Of a stretch of 64,000 bases of DNA, positions 15,194 to 25,989 are shown in pieces; positions within the stretch are counted from its first letter, which is position 1; every line of letters begins with the position of its first letter. This DNA comes from Vogesella indigofera (GTDB lineage Bacteria; Pseudomonadota; Gammaproteobacteria; Burkholderiales; Chromobacteriaceae), in NCBI RefSeq assembly GCF_003633895.1, contig NZ_RBID01000019.1, positions 1 through 64,000 on the forward strand. Direction: 5' to 3'. The position numbers were made by a program, and so were the translations under genes. A model generated the notes under the pieces. The model saw nothing but the letters and a program-made list of their open reading frames with translations. It searched no databases and was not told the origin of the DNA.

Positions 15194-17035
15194 ATGTTTG
15201 ACAACAAAACCCTGGCCGCGCTGCTGGCGCTGGCCGCCGGCCATGCCGCCGTGGCCGCCAATCCCGTCACCACTGGCGAGACCGTGGTGGTCACCGCCAC
15301 CCGCAGCGCGATCCCGCTCAGCCGCGTGCTGGCCGACGTTACCGTGCTCGGTCGCGAGGAAATCGAGCAATCCGGCAGCCTGAGCCTGCCGGAGCTGCTC
15401 AGCCGCCAGCCGGGGGTGGAAGCCTACAGCAACGGCGGCGAGGGCAAGTCCGCCACCCTGCTGCTGCGCGGCACCAAGGCCGATCACGTGCTGGTACTGG
15501 TCGACGGCATGCGCATCGCCTCGGTCACCACCGGCGCTACCGCGCTGGAACACCTGCCATTGGCGGCGATTGAAAAGATCGAGATCCTGCGCGGCCCGGC
15601 CTCCAGCCTGTATGGTGCCGACGCCATCGGCGGTGTGATCCAGATCTTCACCAAGCGCGGCGAAGGCGGGCCGGCAATGAGCTTCCATGCCGGCATCGGT
15701 GCCGAACACAAGCGCAGCAGCGGCGCCGGGCTGTCCGGCAAGGCCGGCAACACTGCCTTCAACCTCGCGCTGGAGCACAACCGTACCGACGGCATTTCCT
15801 CGCGCAGCTTCCAGCCGGGCAAGTACAACCCCGACCGTGACGGCTATGAGAACACCACCTATCTCGCCAGCGTGCAGCACGAGCTGGCCGCCGGCCACAG
15901 CCTGGGGCTGAACCTGTACCAGACCGAGGCCAGCAGCGCCTACGACGCCACCGTCAACAAGGCGGACGAGCTGCGTTCGCGCCTGCAGGGGCACAGCATC
16001 GAGCTGAAAAACCAGCTGCGGGCCAACTGGCAGAGTACCTTGCGCTACGCCGAGACCAATGACCGGCAGCACACCTTTACCAAGGGCAACTTCAGCAAGC
16101 CGTCCGCGATTGCCGCTACCCGCCAGCAGGAATGGCAGTGGCAGCACGACGTGCAGTGGCAGGGCGTCGGCCAGTTCAGCCTCGGCGCGGTGCGCACCGA
16201 GCAGCAGATCGAGACCCTGAACAGCTTCAACGGCACCCGCCGCAACGTGGATTCGCTGTTTGTCGCCTACCAGGGCAGCTTCGGCGCACACCGGCTGCAG
16301 GGCAGCCTGCGCCACGACGACAACTCGCAGTTCGGCGACAAGGCCACCGGCCAGCTCGGCTACGGCTACGCGCTGACGCCGCAGTGGCTGCTCGGCGCCG
16401 CCTACGGCACCGCGTTCAAGGCACCGACCTTCAACCAGCTGTACTGGAGCGGCTCCGGCGCCAGCTATCACGGCAATCCGGCCCTGCGCCCGGAAGAGGC
16501 GCGCAACCGCGAGCTGTCTCTGAAGTGGCGGCAGCAGGGTGACTACTTCAGCGTGATCGCGTTCGATAACCGGATCGACAACCTGATCGCCAGCAAATCG
16601 GCGACCGACGGGCTGCAGGTCAATATCGACGAGGCGCGCATCACCGGCCAGACGCTGGAAGCCGGCCGCAGCTGGGGCGATTTCAGCCTCGCCGGCAGCA
16701 TTACCTCGCAGCGGCCGCGCAGCCAGCCCTCCGGCAAGCTACTGGCACGCCACGCCAAGCTGTTCGGCGCGCTGACGGCCGGCTGGCAGCTGGACCGCAC
16801 CCGCCTCAGCGCGGAATGGCGCGCCAGTGGCCGCCGCTACGACGATGCAGACAACAGCGCCGACAAGGTGCTGGGTGGCTACGGCGTGCTCAATCTCGGC
16901 GCCGACTACCAGCTCGACAAGCACTGGCAGCTGAACACGCGACTGAGCAACGTCGCCGACAAGGACTATCAGACGGTACAGAACTACAATCAGCCTCGCC
17001 GCGGCTGGTTCGTCGGCGTACGCTACGCCCAGTAA
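15194..17035 (+). CDS. btuB: TonB-dependent vitamin B12 receptor BtuB
   Basis: Imports cobalamin across the outer membrane with TonB/ExbBD. 613 aa, the normal BtuB length. Signal peptide 1-22, TonB box ETVVVTATRS (29-38), plug signature LLRGTKADHVLVLVDGMRI and IEILRGPASSLYGADAIGGVIQIFTKRG, then the barrel with FKAPTFNQLYW and NPALRPEEARNRELSLKW, ending in a C-terminal aromatic strand (WFVGVRYAQ). Position before cobU and btuF and the B12 riboswitch upstream make this the best btuB candidate of the two receptors. Confidence 0.93.
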   Translation: MFDNKTLAALLALAAGHAAVAANPVTTGETVVVTATRSAIPLSRVLADVTVLGREEIEQSGSLSLPELLSRQPGVEAYSNGGEGKSATLLLRGTKADHVLVLVDGMRIASVTTGATALEHLPLAAIEKIEILRGPASSLYGADAIGGVIQIFTKRGEGGPAMSFHAGIGAEHKRSSGAGLSGKAGNTAFNLALEHNRTDGISSRSFQPGKYNPDRDGYENTTYLASVQHELAAGHSLGLNLYQTEASSAYDATVNKADELRSRLQGHSIELKNQLRANWQSTLRYAETNDRQHTFTKGNFSKPSAIAATRQQEWQWQHDVQWQGVGQFSLGAVRTEQQIETLNSFNGTRRNVDSLFVAYQGSFGAHRLQGSLRHDDNSQFGDKATGQLGYGYALTPQWLLGAAYGTAFKAPTFNQLYWSGSGASYHGNPALRPEEARNRELSLKWRQQGDYFSVIAFDNRIDNLIASKSATDGLQVNIDEARITGQTLEAGRSWGDFSLAGSITSQRPRSQPSGKLLARHAKLFGALTAGWQLDRTRLSAEWRASGRRYDDADNSADKVLGGYGVLNLGADYQLDKHWQLNTRLSNVADKDYQTVQNYNQPRRGWFVGVRYAQ

Positions 17036-17121
17036 GCCCGTCGGGCGCCGCCCCGGTGTGTAACGCAACACGACCGCCCGCCAGCCGGGCAGGTCGTTTT
17101 TGATTTCCAGCAGGAGCGAGC

Positions 17122-17655
17122 ATGACCACGCATCTGATCACCGGCGGCGCCCGCAGCGGCAAGAGCCGTTATGCCGAGCAGCTGGCGCTGGCCCACGACG
17201 GGCCGGTGCTGTACGTCGCCACCGCCGAGCGGCGCGACGACGACAGCTTTGCCGCGCGCATTGCGCATCATCGCGAACGCCGTCCGGCAGCCTGGGGGCT
17301 GCACGAGGCCGGGCCGGGGCTGGCGGCGGTGATCGCGGCAGAGGGGGCGGCCGGCAGCCTGCTGCTGGTCGACTGTCTCGGCATGTGGCTGATGCGCTTT
17401 TTCGACGCCGACGGCCAGTTCCAGGTCGATGCCTGGCAGCGCGAACGCGCCGCGCTGCTGGATGCCTTGGCCGCGACACCGGCCGCGGTGCTGCTGGTCA
17501 GCAACGAGATCGGCTGGGGCGTGGTGCCGCTCGGCGCCGAGACCCGCCACTTCGTCGACGAGCTGGGGCGGCTGAACCAGGATATCGCCGCGCTGTGCCG
17601 GCGGGTGACGCTGGTGGCGTGCGGCCAACCTTTGTCGCTGAAGGCGCCGGCGTGA
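17122..17655 (+). CDS. cobU: Adenosylcobinamide kinase / adenosylcobinamide-phosphate guanylyltransferase
   Basis: Phosphorylates adenosylcobinamide and then attaches GMP, giving the substrate of CobS. 177 aa, normal for CobU/CobP. P-loop GGARSGKS at 8-15, VATAERRDDD, the catalytic-histidine region RIAHHRERRP, and VSNEIGWGVVP near residue 130. A Shine-Dalgarno AGGAGCGAG precedes ATG 17122. The stop overlaps the GTG start of btuF. A copy of the repeated 13-mer (minus orientation) spans 17620-17632. Confidence 0.95.
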   Translation: MTTHLITGGARSGKSRYAEQLALAHDGPVLYVATAERRDDDSFAARIAHHRERRPAAWGLHEAGPGLAAVIAAEGAAGSLLLVDCLGMWLMRFFDADGQFQVDAWQRERAALLDALAATPAAVLLVSNEIGWGVVPLGAETRHFVDELGRLNQDIAALCRRVTLVACGQPLSLKAPA

Positions 17656-18518
17656 GGCTGGCGGCCTGCGCGCTGCTTGCCGCTTGGGCGCTGCCGGCCG
17701 CCGCGCAGCTGTCGGTGACCGACGGGCTGGGGCAGACGGTGACGCTGGCGGTGCCGGCGCGGCGCATCGTGGTGCTGGTGCCGCACGCGGTGGAAACGCT
17801 GTACGCGATCGGCGCCGCGGCGCAGATCGTGGCGGTGGTCGAGCACAGCGACCAGCCGCCGGCCGCCAGGCAGCTGCCGCGCGTCGGCAGTTACAGCGGC
17901 ATCAGCCTGGAGGCCATCCTGCGGCTGCGTCCCGAGCTGGTGGTGGCATGGCGCGACGGCGGCCATCCGCGCGAGCTGGCGCGGCTGCGCGCGCTGGGCA
18001 TTCCGCTGTATGTCAGTGCGCCGCAGGACGTGGCCGGTATCGCCCGCGAGATGCGCGCGCTGGGCACCCTCAGCGGCCAGCAGCGCGGTGCGGCGCAACA
18101 GGCGGCGCGCTTCGAGCAGCAATTTGCCAGCCTGCGGCAGCGCTACGCGTCGGCGCGGCCGGTGGCGACCTTTGTGCAGGTCGGTGACACGCCCTTGTTC
18201 AGCGTCAGCCGCCTCAGCTTTGTTGATAGCCTGGTGCGGTTGTGCGGTGGCCGCAACGTGTTTGCCGATGCCGCGGTGCCGGCGCCGCAGGTCAGCGTCG
18301 AGGCGGTGCTGGCGCGCCGGCCGCAGCTGATCCTGGCGTTCGAGGAACGGCAGCTGGCGTACTGGCAACGTTGGCCGCAACTGCCGGCGGTGGCGCTGGG
18401 CAACCTGTCGCTGCTGGCCGAGGACAGCATCAGCCGTCCCGGCCCGCGGCTGGCCGACGGCGCCCGCCAGCTGTGCCGCCAGATCGACGCCGCGCGGCAG
18501 CGTTTGCCGGCGGGCTGA
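17652..18518 (+). CDS. btuF: Periplasmic cobalamin-binding protein BtuF-like
   Basis: Type III substrate-binding protein (Fe/B12 family) that would deliver cobalamin to BtuCD, which is not encoded in this window. 288 aa from a GTG start overlapping the cobU stop (GTGA). Signal peptide about 1-18 (LAACALLAAWALPAAAQ), then VTDGLGQTVTLAVPARRIVVLVPHAVETLYAIGA, GSYSGISLEAILRLRPELVVAW and LCGGRNVFADA, all typical of BtuF/FhuD-like clefts. Assignment to B12 rather than iron rests on context (cobU, btuB). 13-mer copy at 18367-18379. Confidence 0.85.
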   Translation: MRLAACALLAAWALPAAAQLSVTDGLGQTVTLAVPARRIVVLVPHAVETLYAIGAAAQIVAVVEHSDQPPAARQLPRVGSYSGISLEAILRLRPELVVAWRDGGHPRELARLRALGIPLYVSAPQDVAGIAREMRALGTLSGQQRGAAQQAARFEQQFASLRQRYASARPVATFVQVGDTPLFSVSRLSFVDSLVRLCGGRNVFADAAVPAPQVSVEAVLARRPQLILAFEERQLAYWQRWPQLPAVALGNLSLLAEDSISRPGPRLADGARQLCRQIDAARQRLPAG

Positions 18519-18675
18519 GGCCGGCGTGGCCAATTTGCCGCGCCGCGGCATATTTTGCTGACATCGGCGCGCGGCAGGACGTAAAATTTGGCGGTCGCTG
18601 CGCCGGGCGCCCGTGCCGGGCGACGGCGGCAGACCCGGTTTGACGCCTCCACTACCCTTGGCTATCCTCGCCGTT

Positions 18676-18879
18676 ATGGAACAAGAACTCGATTATCTGG
18701 AAGGCCGTGTGGTGGCGCTGATTGTGCGCATCCACGAGCTGGAAAACCAGAATGGCCGCTTCGCCGAGGTGCTGGCGCAGACCATGAAGGAAAATGCCGA
18801 AATGAAATTCGCGCTGGAGGAAACCCGCCACCGCGTTGCCGCGCTGATGACGCGCCTGCCGCAGGAGGATGCCGAATGA
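18676..18879 (+). CDS. Small coiled-coil protein, ZapB-like, upstream of zapA
   Basis: 67 aa, almost entirely predicted alpha-helical coiled coil (MEQELDYLEGRVVALIVRIHELENQNGRFAEVL...). Its position directly before zapA, with ATGA overlap, matches the small TIGR02449/ZapB-like proteins thought to work with ZapA in stabilising the FtsZ ring. ATG 18676 is chosen because the coiled coil begins there; the upstream in-frame region is not conserved in style. Confidence 0.75.
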   Translation: MEQELDYLEGRVVALIVRIHELENQNGRFAEVLAQTMKENAEMKFALEETRHRVAALMTRLPQEDAE

Positions 18880-19190
18880 GCGAGATCGTACAGGTAGATG
18901 TGACCCTGCTCGGGCGCCAGTTCACCATCGGCACGCCGCTGGAAGAGCGCGACACGCTGGAGCAGGCGGTACGGCTGCTGGCGGACAAGATCCAGGCGAT
19001 CCAGAGCGGCGGCCGCATCGTCGACGCCGACAAGATCGCGATCATGGCCGCGCTCAACATCGCCCACGACCTGCTGAAAGTAAAAGTCGGCGATGGTGGC
19101 TTGGAGATGGCGACAATCAGGCGTAAAATACAACACATGAGCGAGGCCGCTGACGAGGCGTTACGCCAGAGCCAGCAAAACCTGTTCTAA
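18876..19190 (+). CDS. zapA: Cell division protein ZapA
   Basis: Binds FtsZ and bundles protofilaments at the division site. 104 aa with the ZapA N-terminal head (VDVTLLGRQFTIGTPLEERDTLEQAVRLLADKI), the ALNIAHDLL segment and a C-terminal helix for dimerisation. ATG overlaps the previous stop. The following 6S RNA and 5-FCL gene give the zapA-ssrS-ygfA order known from many proteobacteria. Confidence 0.94.
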   Translation: MSEIVQVDVTLLGRQFTIGTPLEERDTLEQAVRLLADKIQAIQSGGRIVDADKIAIMAALNIAHDLLKVKVGDGGLEMATIRRKIQHMSEAADEALRQSQQNLF

Positions 19191-19206
19191 ACGAATATCC
19201 GTTCAA

Positions 19207-19386
19207 TCCCCTGCGGTGTTCGAGACGGCCCATAATTCCTTTGTACCAATGCGTTCGCTTTTGGTTGTCAGCATGAGTAGCAGGTGTGTCGCGTCCCTTT
19301 GCGGATGTGCCCGAAGCTACTGGCCGGCGACCCCCCCTGGAAACAGGGTACAAGCGAATTCGGCCCGATCGACTCTCGCGGGGGAC
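19207..19386 (+). ncRNA. ssrS: 6S RNA (SsrS), regulator of sigma-70 RNA polymerase
   Basis: The roughly 180-nt spacer between zapA and the 5-formyl-THF cyclo-ligase gene is the classic 6S location. A 5' arm TCCCCTGCGGTGTTCGAGA can pair with the 3' arm TCTCGCGGGGGA, enclosing imperfectly paired inner arms (GTGTCGCGTCCC..., CCTGGAAACAGGGT) around an open central region. 6S RNA mimics an open promoter and binds the housekeeping holoenzyme in stationary phase. Ends are approximate. Confidence 0.78.
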
Positions 19387-19400
19387 TCCCCCTTCCGCCC

Positions 19401-20006
19401 ATGACATCCTCTGCTGCCGCTGACAAGGCGCGTTTGCGCCGCGAGATTCGCCAGGCGCGCAAAGCCATTCCTGCCGCACAACGCCATCACGCCGAAAAGG
19501 CGATCAGTTACCATGCCCGCCGTTTTTTCCGCCATGGCCGCCGCATTGGCGCCTATGTCGCCACCGGCTCGGAGCTGGGGCTGGACGCGCTGATGGCGCG
19601 CGCGCTGGCGCACGGCTGCCGCGTGGCGCTGCCGGCGTTGCCGCTGCGCGGGCGCAAGATGCTGTTTTCGGTGCTGGATGCGCGCGGGCGCTGGTATCAC
19701 AACCGCTACGGCATTCCGGAATTCGACGGCGCCAACTGGCGGGCCCGCGATCTGGAGATCCTGTTCGTGCCGCTGCTGGCGGTGGACGAGCAGGGTTATC
19801 GCATGGGGCAGGGCGGGGGTTTTTACGACACCACGCTGGCCTATCTCAACGGTTTCCGCCGCTGGCGGCGGCCGTTGCTGGTCGGCGTCGCCTTCGACTG
19901 CCAGCGGGTGGCGGCGGTGCCGAAAGAGGCGTGGGACGTGCAGCTGGATTACCTGCTGACCGAGTCCGGCCTGATCCGTTACCGGCGCCTGGCGGCGCCG
20001 GCGTAA
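19401..20006 (+). CDS. ygfA: 5-formyltetrahydrofolate cyclo-ligase
   Basis: Converts 5-formyl-THF to 5,10-methenyl-THF with ATP. 201 aa. N-terminal KARLRREIRQARKAI, central VALPALPLRGRKMLFSVL, and MGQGGGFYDTTLAYL (the G-x-G-x-G-x-Y/F-D substrate motif). The start at 19401 follows the 6S RNA without a strong Shine-Dalgarno; expression as a 6S-ygfA transcript is known in E. coli and plausible here. Confidence 0.93.
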   Translation: MTSSAAADKARLRREIRQARKAIPAAQRHHAEKAISYHARRFFRHGRRIGAYVATGSELGLDALMARALAHGCRVALPALPLRGRKMLFSVLDARGRWYHNRYGIPEFDGANWRARDLEILFVPLLAVDEQGYRMGQGGGFYDTTLAYLNGFRRWRRPLLVGVAFDCQRVAAVPKEAWDVQLDYLLTESGLIRYRRLAAPA

Positions 20007-20036
20007 TGCGGCCGGCGGTTGCCGGCGCGGTGCTGC

Positions 20037-20216
20037 TTAGCGGCAGTTGCCTTTCTTGGCCTGGCCCGGCGGGCAGAACGAACCGCTGCCGCGATGGCCG
20101 TCGCCGATCTCGATTTCCAGCGGCTTGATTTCGATCGGCTTCACCGACACGCGCGGGCCGCTGATGGTACAGGCGGCAAGTAGTAGCGTCAGGCTGGCAA
20201 GCAGGACTGTTTTCAT
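20037..20216 (-). CDS. Small putative lipoprotein with C-terminal CPPGQAKKGNC motif
   Basis: 59 aa, reading MKTVLLASLTLLLAACTISG at the N-terminus. LLAAC is a good lipobox with the modified cysteine at residue 16. A short acidic/basic middle is followed by FCPPGQAKKGNCR. The CPPGQAKKG.C tail recurs in small exported proteins of proteobacteria with no assigned function. It lies alone on the minus strand between plus-strand genes; initiation is weakly supported by AGAGACAACGTC upstream. Confidence 0.7.
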   Translation of the reverse strand: MKTVLLASLTLLLAACTISGPRVSVKPIEIKPLEIEIGDGHRGSGSFCPPGQAKKGNCR

Positions 20217-20306
20217 GACGTTGTCTCTTCTGGATGGTGGGAGGAAGGGAAGGTCGCATTATATGACATCGCGCCCGGTGGCGAGCACCGGCCACGGAGG
20301 ACAGGC

Positions 20307-20765
20307 ATGGCGTACTGGTTGATGAAGTCGGAGCCGGACGAGGTGGGCATCGACCACCTCGCGGCCAACCCCGAGCGCGTGTTCGAGTGGACCGGGGTGC
20401 GCAATTACCAGGCGCGCAATTTCATGCGCGACCAGATGCAGCCGGGTGACCAGCTGCTGTTCTGGCATTCGTCCTGCCCGCAACCGGGCATTGCCGGCAT
20501 CGCCGAGGTGGTCGGCGCCGCGCACGCCGATTCCAGCCAGTTCGATCCCGCCAGCCCGTATTTCGATCCCAAATCCAGCCCCGAGCAGCCGCGCTGGCAG
20601 TGCGTCGACGTGCGCTTCGTGCGCAAGACCGCGCTGCTGTCGCCGGCCGCCTTGCGCCAGCATCCGGCGCTGCTGGAGATGACGGTGTTGCAACGCGGCA
20701 ACCGGCTGTCGATCACGCCGGTCACGCCGCAACAATGGCATTACCTGATGGAGAACCTGCTCTGA
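20307..20765 (+). CDS. EVE domain protein (PUA-like)
   Basis: 152 aa, one EVE domain: MAYWLMKSEPDEVGIDHL at the start, WTGVRNYQARNFMRDQM, GDQLLFWHSS and GIAGIAEVV. EVE domains share the PUA/ASCH/YTH-like fold that recognises modified bases in DNA or RNA, but the stand-alone bacterial proteins have no established role. Overlaps the downstream exporter gene by one base (TGATG). Confidence 0.9.
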   Translation: MAYWLMKSEPDEVGIDHLAANPERVFEWTGVRNYQARNFMRDQMQPGDQLLFWHSSCPQPGIAGIAEVVGAAHADSSQFDPASPYFDPKSSPEQPRWQCVDVRFVRKTALLSPAALRQHPALLEMTVLQRGNRLSITPVTPQQWHYLMENLL

Positions 20766-21577
20766 TGTTGTCGTTGACGCTGATTGCGGTATTGCTGGTC
20801 TGCGGCGTGGTCGCCGGCTTTCTCGCCGGCCTGCTCGGGGTCGGCGGCGGGCTGGTGATCGTGCCGGTGGTGGTCGGCGTGCTGGAGGCCGCCGGCCTCG
20901 GCGGCAACTACGTGCAGCATCTGGCGGTGGGAACCTCGCTGGCGGTGATGGTGTTCACCAGCGTGGCCAGCGTGCGCGCGCACCACAAGAAGGGTGCGGT
21001 GAACTGGGCCATCGTGCGCGGCATGGCGCCGGCGATGATGGTCGGCACCTTTGTCGGCAGCCTGCTGGCCGGCTGGATTCCCAGCAACGGCCTGCGCTGG
21101 TTCTTCGTGATCTACGCCTACGTGATCGGTGCGCAGATGTTCTTCGGCGCGGCACCGGCCGCCAGCCGCGAGCTGCCGGGTATCGCCGGCCAGAGCGCCG
21201 CCGGCGGCGTGATCGGCATGGTGTCGAGCTGGGTCGGCATCGGCGGCGGTTCGATGAGCGTGCCGTTCATGGGCTGGTGCAATGTGCGCATGCATACCGC
21301 CATCGCCACCAGCGCCGCGCTGGGCTGGCCGATCGCGGTGTCCGGCGCACTGGGTTACGTGGCGGCCGGCTGGCAGACGCCGGGGCTGCCGTGGGGCGCG
21401 TTCGGCTTCATCTACCTGCCGGCGATGCTGGCGCTGATGCTGATGACGGTGCTGTGCGCGCCGCTGGGCGCACGTGCCGCCCACGCGCTGCCGGTGGCCA
21501 AGCTGAAAAAGGGCTTTGCGCTGCTGATGGTGGTGATGGCCAGCGAGATGCTGCTCGGCCTGCTGCGCCAGGGCTAG
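20765..21577 (+). CDS. TauE/SafE family sulfite/anion exporter
   Basis: 270 aa, about eight hydrophobic segments. The two family repeats are visible: GFLAGLLGVGGGLVIVPVV (about 18-36) and GMVSSWVGIGGGSMSVPFM (about 150-168). HLAVGTSLAVMVFTSVASVRAHHKKGAVNW after the first repeat is typical. Substrate is unknown; relatives export sulfite, sulfoacetate or other anions. ATG 20765 overlaps the EVE gene stop. Confidence 0.88.
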   Translation: MLSLTLIAVLLVCGVVAGFLAGLLGVGGGLVIVPVVVGVLEAAGLGGNYVQHLAVGTSLAVMVFTSVASVRAHHKKGAVNWAIVRGMAPAMMVGTFVGSLLAGWIPSNGLRWFFVIYAYVIGAQMFFGAAPAASRELPGIAGQSAAGGVIGMVSSWVGIGGGSMSVPFMGWCNVRMHTAIATSAALGWPIAVSGALGYVAAGWQTPGLPWGAFGFIYLPAMLALMLMTVLCAPLGARAAHALPVAKLKKGFALLMVVMASEMLLGLLRQG

Positions 21578-24319
<2,742 letters not shown>

Positions 24320-24347
24320 TCCTGCTAGCAATACGCCGTAACGCAAC

Positions 24348-24380
24348 AAGGCGGCTGACGGTATGCCCGTCAGCCGCCTT
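24348..24380 (+). terminator. Hairpin between leuS and lptE
   Basis: Perfect 13-bp stem AAGGCGGCTGACG / CGTCAGCCGCCTT with a 7-nt loop, 28 nt after leuS. It lacks a long T run, so it may be an attenuating or partial terminator. Confidence 0.6.
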
Positions 24381-24408
24381 GTCACCGCGGCGCACACCGG
24401 AGTGTCGT

Positions 24409-24927
24409 ATGAACCGACTGATCAAGAGCACGCTGCTGGCCGGCGCCCTGCTGGCGCTGAGCGCGTGCGGCTTTCACCTGCGCGGGCTGTCGGCGCCGCT
24501 GACGCCGCTGCCGTTTGCCAGCATCGCCATCCTGCAGGCCGGCAATCTCGCCGAGCCGCTGCAAAGCGCCTTGCAGCGCGATGGTCGCGTGCAGCTGCAA
24601 AGCCGTGCCGCCGACGCCGAGGTGGTACTGACCATCGACAGCACCGCCAATGCCAAGGACATCCTGACCATCAACCGTGGCGGCAAGGTCAACGAATACC
24701 TGCTCACCTACCGTGTCGAGGCCAGCGTGCAGCGCAAGGGCGACGAGCTGCCCCTGCCGCTGACGGTGGTGGTGCGCCGCGAGCTGAGCTACAGCGATAG
24801 CGCCGTGCTGGGCAAGGAGCGCGAGGAAGCGCTGTTGCTGGAAGACATGCGCCGCGATGCCGCCGAGCAGCTGATGCACCGTCTCGCCTACCTGCCGAAA
24901 CCGGGCAATGCCAGCATTAAGCCCTGA
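24409..24927 (+). CDS. lptE: LPS-assembly lipoprotein LptE
   Basis: Outer-membrane lipoprotein that plugs the LptD barrel in lipopolysaccharide export. 172 aa; signal peptide and lipobox LSAC with C20, followed by GFHLRG, the hallmark start of mature LptE. The gene order leuS-lptE-holA is conserved in proteobacteria. Overlaps holA by 20 nt. Confidence 0.93.
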   Translation: MNRLIKSTLLAGALLALSACGFHLRGLSAPLTPLPFASIAILQAGNLAEPLQSALQRDGRVQLQSRAADAEVVLTIDSTANAKDILTINRGGKVNEYLLTYRVEASVQRKGDELPLPLTVVVRRELSYSDSAVLGKEREEALLLEDMRRDAAEQLMHRLAYLPKPGNASIKP

Positions 24928-25918
24928 CGCCTTTATCACGCAGCTGGCGCGCACGCTGGCGCCGCTGTACGTGATCCACGGCGAGGAAGCGCTGCTGGCG
25001 CTGGAGGCCGCCGACGCGCTGCGTAGCCGCGCACGACAGGCCGGCTATGCCGAGCGCGAGGTGCTGACGGTGGAGGGCGCGCATTTCGACTGGTCGCAGC
25101 TGACTGACGCGATGAGCAGCGTGTCGCTGTTTGCCAGCCTCAAGCTGCTGGAAATCCGCATTCCCGGCGGCAAGCCCGGGGTGGAGGGCGGCGAGGCGCT
25201 GCAAAGGTTGGCCGCCAGCCCACCGCCGGACACCATCACCCTGCTGCAACTGCCCAAGCTGGACCGCAGCCAGCAGAAGAGCAAGTGGTTTGCCGCGCTG
25301 GAAAAGAGCGCGGTGATCACCGAGGCCAAGCCGGTGGGCCGCCACGAGCTGCCGGCGTGGATCGCGCGGCGGCTGCAGCGCCAGGGTCAGACCCTGGGCC
25401 ATGACGCGGCCAGCTTCTTTGCCGACCGGGTGGAGGGCAACCTGCTGGCGGCGAAGCAGGAAATCGACAAGCTGGCGCTGCTGTACCCGCAGGGTGAGCT
25501 GAGCCTGGCCGACATCCGCGACGCGGTGGCCAACGTGGCGCGTTTCGACGTGTTCCATCTGTCGGAAAGCTGGCTGGCCGGCGACGTGGCGCGTGCCGCG
25601 CGCATGCTGGACGGGCTGGAGGCGGAAGGCGAGGCGCCGGTGCTGGTGTTGTGGTCGTTCACCGAGGACGTGCGCATGCTGATCAAGCTCGGCCGCGGCC
25701 TGAAGGACGGCCGTGGCGTGCGCGACATGGCGGGTGAATTGCGGCTGTGGGGTGACAAGCAGCGGCTGGCGGAGCCGGCGCTGAAACGCATCGGCGGCGT
25801 GCGGCTGATGCAGGCGCTGACCGAGTGTGCGCGCATCGACCGCCAGATCAAGGGCGTGGCGCAGGGCGACGCCTGGCACAGCCTGAAACGGCTGGCCGCC
25901 AGCCTCGCCGCACGCTGA
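24908..25918 (+). CDS. holA: DNA polymerase III subunit delta
   Basis: Opens the sliding clamp within the clamp loader. 336 aa. LYVIHGEEALLALEAADALR, DTITLLQLPKLDRSQQKSKWFAALEK, and the lid/collar part with LLAAKQEIDKLALLYP and DVFHLSESWLAGD are typical. Starts inside the end of lptE. 13-mer copy at 25204-25215. Confidence 0.95.
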   Translation: MPALSPDAFITQLARTLAPLYVIHGEEALLALEAADALRSRARQAGYAEREVLTVEGAHFDWSQLTDAMSSVSLFASLKLLEIRIPGGKPGVEGGEALQRLAASPPPDTITLLQLPKLDRSQQKSKWFAALEKSAVITEAKPVGRHELPAWIARRLQRQGQTLGHDAASFFADRVEGNLLAAKQEIDKLALLYPQGELSLADIRDAVANVARFDVFHLSESWLAGDVARAARMLDGLEAEGEAPVLVLWSFTEDVRMLIKLGRGLKDGRGVRDMAGELRLWGDKQRLAEPALKRIGGVRLMQALTECARIDRQIKGVAQGDAWHSLKRLAASLAAR

Positions 25919-25935
25919 GTCGCAATGCGCCGGCC

Positions 25936-25973
25936 AAACAAAAGCCCCTGTCCGCGGACAGGGGCTTTTGTTT
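25936..25973. terminator. Bidirectional terminator between holA and the transglycosylase gene
   Basis: A nearly continuous palindrome: AAGCCCCTGTCC and GGACAGGGGCTT around a CG-rich turn, with A and T runs on the two flanks. It serves both converging genes. Confidence 0.93.
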
Positions 25974-25989
25974 GTGGCGGCTGGCCGCG

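Noticed and set aside
13337-16471. 1044-codon minus-strand frame across both TonB receptors
   Set aside because: Antisense to two receptors and a riboswitch, with no recognisable domain.
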